Part shown: in pieces, positions 1-7,443 of the stretch | Layout: the number at the start of each line of letters is the position of its first letter | Numbering within the stretch: position 1 is the stretch's first letter | Assembly (NCBI RefSeq): GCF_000016645.1 | Contig: NC_009441.1 | Span: 558,001-622,000, forward strand | Length of the DNA stretch: 64,000 nucleotides | Direction of reading: 5' to 3' | DNA from: Flavobacterium johnsoniae UW101 | Lineage (GTDB): Bacteria; Bacteroidota; Bacteroidia; Flavobacteriales; Flavobacteriaceae | Notes under the pieces: model-generated | Told to the model about the DNA's origin: nothing | The model's database searches: none | The model's input: only the letters and a program-made list of their open reading frames with translations | Position numbers and translations under genes: made by a program

Positions 1-10
1 AACATATAAA

Positions 11-70
11 AACCATTAAGAGATTAAGTTTATTAAGCTTTACAGCTTTTTTCTTAATCTCTTAATGGTT
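11..70. repeat. Intergenic inverted repeat, probable terminator of the minus-strand operon
   Basis: Two perfect 18-bp arms (11-28 and 53-70, AACCATTAAGAGATTAAG and its complement) enclose a 24-base loop. Read on the minus strand, the stem follows the stop of the small lipoprotein gene and is followed by a T-rich run. It could therefore end that transcript. Similar ATTAAG-rich sequence occurs near 20100. Confidence 0.6.
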
Positions 71-89
71 TAAATATTTTATGTTTCTC

Positions 90-407
90 TTATTTTACCG
101 AAACTATCTGTGTTACCTTAATATGATTTTCATCATCGGTTTTCCAGATTTCTCCTTTTAAAGAAACTACATCTCCAATTTTTAATTGTTTGTAATTCTG
201 TGGTCCGCCAACATTTACGATGCTGATGGTTGCAAAATACACTTCTTTTGTATCGGTATTAATTTTTGCCGTATAACCGTCTTTTCCTGATTCAATCGAT
301 TCTACTTTTCCTGAAACTGCACTATTCGCATTATTTTTCATCGTAGTGCAAGAAATTACAAAAGCCATTAGAAGCACAAGGAAACTTATTTTTTTTAGAT
401 TTTTCAT
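90..407 (-). CDS. Small putative lipoprotein, OB-fold-like
   Basis: A 105-residue protein with a lipoprotein signal: a hydrophobic stretch at about 8-19 ends in VISC, so Cys20 is the likely lipidated residue. No acidic run follows the cysteine, so a periplasm-facing location is more likely than surface export. The rest (about 30-105) is beta-rich and reads like a small OB-fold (repeated V-x-G-K-V, IGDVVSLKGEIWK), but no family is certain. It is the last gene of the minus-strand run that starts with the HupE-like gene, about 90 bp after the NTF2-like gene. Function unknown. Confidence 0.7.
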   Translation of the reverse strand: MKNLKKISFLVLLMAFVISCTTMKNNANSAVSGKVESIESGKDGYTAKINTDTKEVYFATISIVNVGGPQNYKQLKIGDVVSLKGEIWKTDDENHIKVTQIVSVK

Positions 408-420
408 ATTTTGAATTTAA

Positions 421-462
421 CCGCGAAGTTCGCAAAGGTTTTGGCTAAGTTCGCTAAGTTTT
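421..462. repeat. Degenerate 'cgcaaag / cgctaag' intergenic repeat
   Basis: The gap between the two small genes holds spaced copies of TTCGCAAAG, GGCTAAG and TTCGCTAAG. The wording closely matches one arm of the large palindrome at 46139-46261, so this looks like a worn or half copy of the same intergenic family. Confidence 0.45.
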
Positions 463-496
463 ATTTTAAGTTTATATTATTTATTCTTTCCAATAT

Positions 497-862
497 TTAT
501 GCCAGCTGCACACAGCTTCCGGCAATAACTTTTAAATTATCATCAAATTGTTTCCAGACTCTGATATATTTTAAAACGCCATTTATTGGATTGTTATCGT
601 AAGCTCCTTTTAGCGAAACCGTAACAGCAACAACAGCCGAATCACCGATTACATTAATAATTTGATCTGACGCTTCGAGCGAATCGATTTTCATTTTTCC
701 CGAACGATAGGAATTCAAATCAAACTCTTTTGTAATGGTTTGACCATCTGGCATATTAAAAAGCAAGTCATCGTGAAGAAGTTTTTCCAGAACAGCAATA
801 TCAGAATTTCTAATTGCTGTTAAAAGTTCTATTTCGGCAGTTACAATTGAGTTTTTTTCCAT
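497..862 (-). CDS. NTF2-like (SnoaL / DUF4440-type) protein
   Basis: A 121-residue protein with no signal peptide. The pattern is that of small NTF2-like alpha+beta cone proteins: an N-terminal helix (ELLTAIRNSDIAVLEKLLHD), then DLLFNMPDG and beta-strands ending in a conserved-looking RVWKQFDDNLKVIAGS. Such proteins bind small ligands or act as accessory domains, and no catalytic residues can be assigned here. The frame could start at TTG 865, but the ATG at 862 is preferred. It begins 18 bp after the S41 protease gene and is probably co-transcribed with it. Confidence 0.75.
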   Translation of the reverse strand: MEKNSIVTAEIELLTAIRNSDIAVLEKLLHDDLLFNMPDGQTITKEFDLNSYRSGKMKIDSLEASDQIINVIGDSAVVAVTVSLKGAYDNNPINGVLKYIRVWKQFDDNLKVIAGSCVQLA

Positions 863-880
863 CAAATGAGAAATTAAAGT

Positions 881-2458
881 TTATTTCTTTGGATTTAGGA
901 TCGCTTTTATCATGGCGTCATCTTTTAAAACAACATCATAATAATATATTTCTCCATATAATTGACGAGCAAATTCTGCTGTTATGTACCTATTTACTAA
1001 TGCTTTGGTTTTATCCAGTTTTAGATCTAAACCAGTCATATAAATATAGTTTTTAAACTTTTTAAAATAGACATCAGATGATTTTATCTTTTCTAAGAAC
1101 TCATTAAACTTAAGTCCGGCAAAAGCATCGCGGTCTTTATCCAATTCTTCAAAAACAAAGTGTCCTACGATACCGGTTTGAAGCAGATAGGCCACATTTT
1201 CGTTTCCATGTTCAGCTTCCATCGGAACAAAAACATCCGGAACGATTCCGCCGCCACCGTAAACGATTTTTCCTTTTGGAGTTTTAAATTTTAAAGAATC
1301 TGCTACTTTAATACTGTCTTTTGCGTATAATTCGCCTGTTGCGATTCTCGATTCAGATTCTTTAAAATATTCATCGTTTCCTTTTTTATACGGTTTCTGG
1401 ATTGATCTTCCTGTTGGCGTATAATATCTCGCAACCGTTAAACGAACTGCTGATCCATCGTTGAAATCCATTTCGCGCTGTACCAAACCTTTCCCGAAAG
1501 AACGACGGCCTACAATTGTACCGCGGTCATTATCCTGAATAGCTCCGGCAAGAATTTCACTGGCAGAAGCACTATTTTCATTGATTAAAACATATACTTT
1601 TCCGGTTTCAAAACTTCCGGCTTTTGTCGCGTATGTTTTTTCGGTTGTTCCGTTTTTATTTTTGGTAAAAACAATCAGTTGTTTGTCTTTTAAGAATTCA
1701 TCTGCAATGGCAATCGCTTCTTCCATATAACCGCCGCCATTATCGCGAAGGTCAATCACGAGCGACTGAATTCCTTTTTGTTTTAATCGTGCTAAACCTG
1801 TTTTGAATTCATTAAAAGTAGTTTCGGCAAAACGATTGATTTTGATATAACCTGTATTATTTCCAATTAATATAGAAGCATCAACGCTTTTTATTGGAAT
1901 AACATCTCTTTTAATTTTAAACTTCAATTTCTTTTGTTCTGATTTTCTAAAAACAGTCAATTCTATTTCAGAACCTTTAATTCCTTTTAATTTTGAGAAC
2001 AAACTATCCGAAGGTAGTCTTCTTCCATACAATTTGGTTTTTCCTGCATATAAAATTCGGTCTCCGGATTTTAATCCTGCTTTTGCAGAAGGTCCGTTTT
2101 CGACTGGTTTTATAATCGCAACAGAATCTTTGTACATATAGAAGTTAATTCCGATTCCAACGAAATCACCTTTCATGCTTTCGGCAACCTCAGCTTGTTC
2201 GCTTGGCGGAATGTAAACAGAATGCGGATCTAATTTTGAGAGAATATTATCGACGGTAAGATTTACAATCGAATCGGTATTGACACTGTCAACATACTCA
2301 GTATTGATAAAATCAATTAGTTTATTCAGCTTTGTTTTGGAGTAATTTTTAGCCAAAAGCTGATCATCTGCAGGACCGTTTGTTAAACTTCCTATCACAG
2401 TTCCCAGAGCAAATGTTGCTCCAATAACAATTGGCAGATATTTGGGATTAAATTTCAT
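881..2458 (-). CDS. Carboxy-terminal processing protease, S41 family (CtpA/Tsp-like)
   Basis: A 525-residue periplasmic serine protease. An N-terminal hydrophobic segment (about 8-25) is a signal or anchor. A PDZ domain spans about 85-175 (GIGINFYM, ENGPSAKAGLKSGDRIL). The S41 domain follows, with the SASASE motif at 296-301 supplying the nucleophile and Lys323 in FGKG as general base. The C-terminal part (about 370-525) is a helical extension often found in Bacteroidota homologues. The family trims C-termini of envelope proteins. The start codon overlaps the dCMP deaminase stop by one base (TAATG), which implies translational coupling. Confidence 0.93.
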   Translation of the reverse strand: MKFNPKYLPIVIGATFALGTVIGSLTNGPADDQLLAKNYSKTKLNKLIDFINTEYVDSVNTDSIVNLTVDNILSKLDPHSVYIPPSEQAEVAESMKGDFVGIGINFYMYKDSVAIIKPVENGPSAKAGLKSGDRILYAGKTKLYGRRLPSDSLFSKLKGIKGSEIELTVFRKSEQKKLKFKIKRDVIPIKSVDASILIGNNTGYIKINRFAETTFNEFKTGLARLKQKGIQSLVIDLRDNGGGYMEEAIAIADEFLKDKQLIVFTKNKNGTTEKTYATKAGSFETGKVYVLINENSASASEILAGAIQDNDRGTIVGRRSFGKGLVQREMDFNDGSAVRLTVARYYTPTGRSIQKPYKKGNDEYFKESESRIATGELYAKDSIKVADSLKFKTPKGKIVYGGGGIVPDVFVPMEAEHGNENVAYLLQTGIVGHFVFEELDKDRDAFAGLKFNEFLEKIKSSDVYFKKFKNYIYMTGLDLKLDKTKALVNRYITAEFARQLYGEIYYYDVVLKDDAMIKAILNPKK

Positions 2459-2889
2459 TATTCTTCTAAAACAGGAATATGTTCGACTTCGACACCCGCT
2501 TTTATTAAAAATTGAATTCCGGAATCATCACGATATCCGTCTTTATACACCACTCTTTTTATTCCTGACTGATGTATTAGTTTACTGCATTCTTTGCAAG
2601 GCGAAAGCGTGATATAGAGGGTTGCTCCTTCACACGATTGTGTCGATCTGGCAACTTTTAGAATTGCATTTGCCTCGGCGTGCAAAACATCCCAGCGCGT
2701 TAAGCCGTCTTCGTCTTCGCAGCAATTTTCAAATCCGGAAGGCGTTCCGTTGTATCCGTCAGAAATAATCATTCTGTCTTTTACGATAATCGCGCCAACC
2801 TGCTTACGCTTACAATACGATAAAAGGCTCCATTCTTTAGCAATTCGCAGATAAGCTTTATCGTATTTATTTAATTTTTTTACTTCCAT
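2458..2889 (-). CDS. dCMP deaminase (cytidine/deoxycytidylate deaminase family)
   Basis: A 143-residue Zn-dependent deaminase that converts dCMP to dUMP for thymidylate synthesis. The zinc site is visible: HAEAN (His70, Glu72 as proton shuttle) and PCKEC (Cys98, Cys101). The region SDGYNGTPSGFENC is typical of the ComEB/dCMP deaminase branch. It starts 5 bp after the HupE-like gene and ends overlapping the protease start. Pairing with a C-terminal protease is common in Flavobacteriia and probably reflects shared transcription rather than shared function. Confidence 0.92.
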   Translation of the reverse strand: MEVKKLNKYDKAYLRIAKEWSLLSYCKRKQVGAIIVKDRMIISDGYNGTPSGFENCCEDEDGLTRWDVLHAEANAILKVARSTQSCEGATLYITLSPCKECSKLIHQSGIKRVVYKDGYRDDSGIQFLIKAGVEVEHIPVLEE

Positions 2890-2894
2890 TTATT

Positions 2895-3488
2895 TTATCT
2901 GTTCCAAATCGGACTTTCTATAATCATTGGAATCACAACTCCAATAATAAAAGCCGACATTACAAGTGCCCAGTCGCGTTTTGAAAAACGAAAAACCGTC
3001 TGCACTATATATGATATTACCAAGACAACAAAAACAACTACTAACTGAGCTGCTTCGATCCCTAAGGCAAACTCTCCCAAAGGTAATAATTTTGAAGTCG
3101 CACTGCCTCCTAATATGGTTTTGAAATAATTAGAGAAACCTAAACCATGTATAATACCAAAGAATAAAGTTATGAAAAATACCAGATTTATACCATCATT
3201 TTTTGAAGTCTTTCCTGCTGTAAATAAATGATAAAGAGCGGTTACCAAAATAGTAATTGGAATTAAAAACTCTACAATATTTACTTTTATCGCAATTATC
3301 CCGTAAACAGAAAGAATTAAAGCCAGCGTATGACCAATTGTAAATAAAGAAACAAGCAGAAAAATTCTTTTCCAGTCTTTAAATAAATACGGAACAGTTA
3401 AGGCAATTAAAAAAAGAACATGATCGTAGGCATTGATATCTAAAACATGCTTTAATCCTATTTGAAAATAAATCCAAAATTGTGACAT
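2895..3488 (-). CDS. HupE/UreJ-like membrane protein
   Basis: About 197 residues with six or so hydrophobic segments. The start DINAYDHVLFLIAL and later GHTLAL and FGIIHGLGFSNYF resemble the HupE/UreJ family, whose histidine-containing helices are linked to nickel or metal transport in characterised members. The substrate here is unknown. The frame is open upstream to 3542, but the ATG at 3488 (MSQFWIY) is chosen: it gives the standard family N-terminus and avoids an 18-residue basic extension. First gene of the minus-strand run that includes dCMP deaminase. Confidence 0.82.
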   Translation of the reverse strand: MSQFWIYFQIGLKHVLDINAYDHVLFLIALTVPYLFKDWKRIFLLVSLFTIGHTLALILSVYGIIAIKVNIVEFLIPITILVTALYHLFTAGKTSKNDGINLVFFITLFFGIIHGLGFSNYFKTILGGSATSKLLPLGEFALGIEAAQLVVVFVVLVISYIVQTVFRFSKRDWALVMSAFIIGVVIPMIIESPIWNR

Positions 3489-3628
3489 AGGTAATCTATA
3501 ATTTAAATAATTAGGGGTTGTAAACTTACGATTAATTTTCAAACTTAAGGATTTACCTATTTAAATCCTGCAATAAAAATAAGTTAAATTTTATGAGAAA
3601 TTTAAAATCAATAATTTAAAAATAGGTC

Positions 3629-3636
3629 TATATTTG
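3629..3636 (+). promoter_or_regulatory. -7 box (TATATTTG) of the TerB-like gene
   Basis: TATATTTG matches the Bacteroidota -7 consensus TAnnTTTG and lies 21 bp before the ATG at 3658. Because it overlaps the alternative upstream start at 3634, it decides in favour of 3658. Confidence 0.65.
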
Positions 3637-3657
3637 TTCAATAAAAACTTATTAATT

Positions 3658-4089
3658 ATGCCATTTTCAGAATTATTTGATAACGAATTCAAACAAAGAA
3701 ACAGAGGTCATTTCTCTGCAATTGTGCGCGTAGCATTTGCTGACGGTAAAATAAGCCCGGAAGAACAGGAATTTTTAGACAAAATTGCTTCGACATTACA
3801 AATTTCAGAAGACGAATATAAAGAGATCCTTAAAGATCCGTGGAAACATCCAATAAACCCGCCTTATTTATACACACAGCGTTTAGAACGTTTATATGAT
3901 TTAGCAAGAATGGTTCACGTAGACCACCACTTAGGAGATCAGCAGGAAGTTATGTTAAACCGTATGGGATTAGCTCTAGGATTTACTCCAGGAAACGTAA
4001 ATTATATTGTTTCAAAAGCATTGTCTCTAATCGATAAAAAAGTAGATTTAGATACTTTCCTTTTTGAAATGGAGAATATGAATAAATAG
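3658..4089 (+). CDS. TerB-like protein (TerB/DjlA family)
   Basis: A 143-residue soluble, mostly helical protein. Residues about 15-45 (HFSAIVRVAFADGKISPEEQEFLDKIA) have the TerB pattern of an acidic helix pair with AFADGKIS. A second similar helix set is at about 75-110 (LYDLARMVHVDHHLGDQQEVMLNRMG). TerB domains bind metal ions and are linked to tellurite response in other bacteria, but single-domain forms in Bacteroidota have no known role. The upstream ATG at 3634 overlaps the promoter -7 box, so the ATG at 3658 (MPFSELF) is used. Confidence 0.8.
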   Translation: MPFSELFDNEFKQRNRGHFSAIVRVAFADGKISPEEQEFLDKIASTLQISEDEYKEILKDPWKHPINPPYLYTQRLERLYDLARMVHVDHHLGDQQEVMLNRMGLALGFTPGNVNYIVSKALSLIDKKVDLDTFLFEMENMNK

Positions 4090-4100
4090 TTTTTAGTTTT

Positions 4101-4250
4101 CAGTCTCAGTTTACAGTGCTACAGCGAAAATTGAAAATTTAATTGAAACCAAAAAATAAACCCGACAGGTTTTTAAAACCTGTCGGGTTTGCTATTTAGA
4201 GTTCAGACTGAATACTGCGACTAAAAACTGACCACTGTAAACTGAGACTG
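4101..4250. repeat. Long-range inverted repeat flanking a terminator
   Basis: Perfect 18-bp arms CAGTCTCAGTTTACAGTG (4101-4118) and its complement (4233-4250) are separated by 114 bp that hold the terminator hairpin at 4158-4190. The whole gap between the convergent TerB-like and fbp genes can fold into a nested structure. Related CAGTCTCAG/ACTGCGACT wording recurs at 25855-25930. Confidence 0.75.
4158..4190. terminator. Bidirectional terminator between TerB-like gene and fbp
   Basis: AAACCCGACAGG and CCTGTCGGGTTT form a 12-bp or longer GC-rich stem with A- and T-rich flanks, suitable for both convergent genes. A near copy lies at 36093-36124. Confidence 0.85.
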
Positions 4251-4255
4251 AATAC

Positions 4256-5260
4256 TTATTCAGCAGCCATAAACTCCTCAGCTTTTTCTACCATACTTTT
4301 GCTTCCGCAGAAAAAAGGAACTCTCTGGTGCAGTTCTGTCGGCTGGATTTCCATAATACGGCCAAAACCGTCTGTTGCTTTTCCTCCGGCTTGTTCTGCT
4401 ATAAATGCCATTGGATTACATTCGTATAACAAACGTAATTTACCTTTTGATGCTTTTGAACTTGTTGGATAAATATAAATACCGCCTTTTATCATATTTC
4501 GGTGAAAATCGGCTACCAGACTTCCTATGTATCTGGAAGTGTATGGTCTGTCTTCTTCTTCACGCTGGCAATACTTAATGTAATTTTTTACTCCCTGCGG
4601 AAAATGAACATAATTTCCTTCGTTTACTGAATAGATGTTCCCGTTTTCAGGAAACTTCATGTTTGGATGCGAAAGGTAAAATGTACCAATCGCCGGATTT
4701 AATGTAAAACCATTTACTCCAAAACCGGTTGTGTATACTAACATGGTCGAAGTTCCATAAATTACATAGCCTGCTGCAACTTGATTGATTCCCGGTTGTA
4801 AAAAATCCTCGCTGGTTACCGGAGTTCCTATTGGAGTAATTCTTCTAAAAACAGAAAAAATAGTTCCCACAGAAACATTAACATCAATGTTTGAAGATCC
4901 GTCAAGCGGATCCATTAAGATCACGTACTTATTATTATGACAGTTGTCGCTCCCCTGAACTGTTATAAAATCGTCGTTTTCTTCAGAAGCAATACCACAG
5001 ACAATCTCACGGTTTATTAACGTCTGGATAAATACTTCGTTTGCATAGACATCTAATTTTTGCTGGTCTTCTCCCTGAATATTCTGTTCGCCTGCGGCGC
5101 CAATAATATCCACTAAACCTGCTTTGTTAACTTTATAGTTTACGACCTTTGCCGCCAAACGTATAGAGTTGATAATTCGGGAAAGTTCTCCCGACGAATA
5201 CTGAAATGCTTTTTGGTTCTCAATAATAAACTCTCCCAGTGTTTTATTGCGTTCTTCCAT
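4256..5260 (-). CDS. fbp: Fructose-1,6-bisphosphatase, class I
   Basis: A 334-residue cytoplasmic enzyme of gluconeogenesis that hydrolyses fructose-1,6-bisphosphate to fructose-6-phosphate. Class I motifs are clear: metal and phosphate site [10 protein letters not shown] (117-126), SEEND near 92-96, and the C-terminal [20 protein letters not shown]. Length is normal for the class. It is transcribed away from the GNAT/aspartate kinase genes. The 5' leader contains a 14-bp perfect palindrome (5263-5276) right before the start codon, which may be an operator. Confidence 0.96.
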   Translation of the reverse strand: MEERNKTLGEFIIENQKAFQYSSGELSRIINSIRLAAKVVNYKVNKAGLVDIIGAAGEQNIQGEDQQKLDVYANEVFIQTLINREIVCGIASEENDDFITVQGSDNCHNNKYVILMDPLDGSSNIDVNVSVGTIFSVFRRITPIGTPVTSEDFLQPGINQVAAGYVIYGTSTMLVYTTGFGVNGFTLNPAIGTFYLSHPNMKFPENGNIYSVNEGNYVHFPQGVKNYIKYCQREEEDRPYTSRYIGSLVADFHRNMIKGGIYIYPTSSKASKGKLRLLYECNPMAFIAEQAGGKATDGFGRIMEIQPTELHQRVPFFCGSKSMVEKAEEFMAAE

Positions 5261-5262
5261 TG

Positions 5263-5276
5263 CTATAACGTTATAG
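5263..5276. promoter_or_regulatory. 14-bp perfect palindrome in the fbp leader
   Basis: CTATAACGTTATAG is a perfect palindrome ending two bases upstream of the fbp start codon, so it lies in the initiation region of the mRNA. A possible -7 box (GATATTTG on the minus strand, 5295-5302) is about 20 bp further upstream. It could be an operator or an RNA hairpin hiding the start. Confidence 0.5.
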
Positions 5277-5330
5277 TTTTAATTTTAAGTCACAAATATC
5301 GCTTATTTTGTGAGAATGATTTAAAAATTA

Positions 5331-5360
5331 TTTTGTTAGTTTGCTACTATTGTATATTTG
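5331..5360 (+). promoter_or_regulatory. Promoter of the GNAT / aspartate kinase pair
   Basis: TTTTG (5331-5335), 17 bases, then TATATTTG (5353-5360) fits the Bacteroidota sigma-A consensus. It leaves a leader of roughly 65 bases before the ATG at 5432. The leader begins with a small hairpin (TTTGCTA ... TAGCAAA). Confidence 0.7.
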
Positions 5361-5431
5361 CTAATTAATAGCAAAAAGTACCTTAGAAATAAATGCTTTT
5401 TTAGCTAATAAACACTTAATTATACGAATAA

Positions 5432-5926
5432 ATGAATATTAGAAAAGGAAATCCCGAAGACATGAAATCGGTTTTGGGATTAATTCAGGAGCTGGCAATA
5501 TTCGAAAAAGAACCTGATGCTGTCGTTATTACAGAGGAAGATTTAGTTCGTGACGGATTTGGAGAAAAACCTCTTTTTCAGGTTTTTGTAGCAGAGATTG
5601 ATTCAGATGAAAATGAAGGCGGAAAAGAAATAGTGGGTATTGCTTTATACTACTACCGCTACTCTACCTGGAAAGGAAAAACCATACACCTTGAAGATTT
5701 AATTGTAAAAGAAAAAATGCGCGGTACAGGTTTAGGTTCTGCTCTTTATGCTGAAATTATGAAACAGGGAAAAAGAGACAATGTGCGAAGAGTAGAATGG
5801 AATGTTCTTGACTGGAATACTCCTGCAGTAAAATTCTACGAGAATTCTGGAGCAAAAATTCTTGACGAATGGAGAGTTGTTCAAATGGATGAAACAGGAA
5901 TTAATTCGTTCTTAGAAAAATTATAA
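5432..5926 (+). CDS. GNAT family N-acetyltransferase
   Basis: A 164-residue acetyl-CoA-dependent transferase of the GNAT fold. The acetyl-CoA loop is visible as VKEKMRGTGLGSALYAEIM (about 91-109), followed by the typical WNVLDWNTPAVKFYENSGAKI strand-helix. The pattern is close to diamine/spermidine acetyltransferase-like members, but the acceptor is not deducible. It precedes aspartate kinase on the same strand and has its own promoter. The 176-bp gap to aspartate kinase is filled with hairpins and heptamer repeats, so read-through may be partial. Confidence 0.88.
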   Translation: MNIRKGNPEDMKSVLGLIQELAIFEKEPDAVVITEEDLVRDGFGEKPLFQVFVAEIDSDENEGGKEIVGIALYYYRYSTWKGKTIHLEDLIVKEKMRGTGLGSALYAEIMKQGKRDNVRRVEWNVLDWNTPAVKFYENSGAKILDEWRVVQMDETGINSFLEKL

Positions 5927-5951
5927 TTTTTGCAACAAATTCCACAAATTA

Positions 5952-6034
5952 GCACAAATTAATTAGTGAAAATTTGTGCGATTCGCGGCAAACCAACACA
6001 GATTATAAAATCATTTTAATCCTAATAATCTGTG
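5952..6034. repeat. Two consecutive intergenic hairpin repeats
   Basis: First hairpin: GCACAAATT (5952-5960) pairs with AATTTGTGC (5971-5979). Second: CACAGATTAT (5997-6006) pairs with ATAATCTGTG (6025-6034). The wording (aatttgtgcgattcgcgg; cacagatta...taatctgtggca) looks like a dispersed flavobacterial intergenic family rather than a classical terminator, as no long T run follows. Confidence 0.6.
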
Positions 6035-6066
6035 GCAGAAAAAACAAAATACCAGATTTCGATTTG

Positions 6067-6101
6067 AATCTGAAATCTGAAATTAAAAATCTAAAATTAA
6101 A
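6067..6101 (+). repeat. Heptamer leader repeat abutting the aspartate kinase start
   Basis: Five units with exact 7-bp period: AATCTGA, AATCTGA, AATTAAA, AATCTAA, AATTAAA, running into the ATG at 6103. No Shine-Dalgarno site is present. The same arrangement precedes uppP and frr. Confidence 0.7.
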
Positions 6102-6102
6102 A

Positions 6103-7362
6103 ATGAGAGTATTTAAATTTGGTGGCGCATCGGTAAAAGATGCTGAAGGAATTAAAAACGTATACGACGTTTTACAAAAAGTGGGTTATGAAGATGTGAT
6201 TTTGGTTGTTTCGGCAATGGGGAAAACCACAAATGCTCTTGAGGTTGTAATCAAGAATTATTTTGAAAAATCAGAAGAACTGAATTCATCCGTACAGGAA
6301 ATAAAAAATTATCACTTTCAAATCGTATTAGATTTATTTAAAGATGAGAAACATGAAGTTTTTGCAGCTGTAAATGCTCAATTTGCAGAATTAGAATACT
6401 TCCTGGCTCATAACAAATCTCCAAACTACAACTTCGTTTACGATCAGGTAGTAAGTTTTGGAGAATTAATTTCTACAAATATCTTAAGTCATTTCATGAA
6501 TTTCATGGGAATTCAAACGCAATGGCTTGACGTTCGTAATTTCATTAAAACCAATGCAAATTACCGAGATGCCGAAGTAGACTGGGAAACTACAGAACAA
6601 AACATCAGCAAAAATGTTCCAAGAAAACAATTAAATATTACTCAAGGTTTCCTTGGTGCCGATGAAAACAACTTTACGACAACTCTTGGCCGTGAAGGTT
6701 CTGATTATACTGCCGGAATTTTTGCTTACTGCTTAAATGCCGAAAGTGTAACAATCTGGAAAGACGTTCCGGGAGTTATGAATGCTGACCCGCGTTATTT
6801 TGAAAATGCAAGTCTGTTAAACCAAATTTCATATCGTGAGGCTATCGAATTGGCGTTTTACGGAGCAACAGTTATTCACCCAAAAACATTACAGCCGTTA
6901 CAGAAAAAAGAAATTCCTTTATACGTAAAATCATTTATCAACCCGTTATTAAAAGGAACTTGTGTTTCTAAAGGTGTTGATTTAGAACCGCAATATCCAT
7001 GTTTTATCGTAAAAAGAGAGCAGCTTTTAATTTCGCTTTCTTCAATTGATTTCTCTTTCATTATGGAAGAAAACATCAGTGAGATTTTTGGGTTATTCCA
7101 CGAATTCAAAATCAAAGTAAACCTGATTCAGAACTCTGCAATTAGTTTTTCTGTATGCGTTGAAGATAAATTTGGAAACTTTAATGATTTGAATGCGATT
7201 CTTTCGAAAAAATTCAAAGTAGAATACAGCGAAAATGTAACTCTTTACACTATTCGCCACTTTACAGAACAAGCTGCAGAAATGGTTGAAAAAAACAAAG
7301 AAGTTTTATTGAAACAAGTAAGCCGTGAAACCATGCAGATTGTAACTAAAGAACTAAACTAA
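6103..7362 (+). CDS. Aspartate kinase (monofunctional)
   Basis: A 419-residue kinase that phosphorylates aspartate, the first step to lysine, threonine, methionine and diaminopimelate. The N-terminal KFGGASVKD motif (about 4-12), SFGELIS and the GREGSDYTAG nucleotide loop are present, followed by VTIWKDVPGVMNADPR. Two ACT-like regulatory segments occupy about 290-419, so feedback control by an amino acid is likely. It lacks a homoserine dehydrogenase domain. The frame stays open upstream to TTG 5974, but that part covers repeats. The ATG at 6103 gives the family N-terminus MRVFKFGG. Confidence 0.93.
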   Translation: MRVFKFGGASVKDAEGIKNVYDVLQKVGYEDVILVVSAMGKTTNALEVVIKNYFEKSEELNSSVQEIKNYHFQIVLDLFKDEKHEVFAAVNAQFAELEYFLAHNKSPNYNFVYDQVVSFGELISTNILSHFMNFMGIQTQWLDVRNFIKTNANYRDAEVDWETTEQNISKNVPRKQLNITQGFLGADENNFTTTLGREGSDYTAGIFAYCLNAESVTIWKDVPGVMNADPRYFENASLLNQISYREAIELAFYGATVIHPKTLQPLQKKEIPLYVKSFINPLLKGTCVSKGVDLEPQYPCFIVKREQLLISLSSIDFSFIMEENISEIFGLFHEFKIKVNLIQNSAISFSVCVEDKFGNFNDLNAILSKKFKVEYSENVTLYTIRHFTEQAAEMVEKNKEVLLKQVSRETMQIVTKELN

Positions 7363-7403
7363 TCTTGTTTATAAGAGGTAATTATTTCAATTCAAGCATA
7401 TTT

Positions 7404-7438
7404 AAAAAAGGCTTCACTAATTAAGTGAAGCCTTTTTT
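7404..7438. terminator. Bidirectional terminator
   Basis: GGCTTCACT and AGTGAAGCC form a stem flanked by A6 and T6. It sits between the convergent aspartate kinase and TonB-receptor genes. Confidence 0.9.
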
Positions 7439-7443
7439 AGTTT

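Noticed and set aside
5974..6102. N-terminal extension of aspartate kinase from TTG
   Set aside because: The stretch consists of hairpin and heptamer repeats and the family start is MRVFKFGG at 6103.
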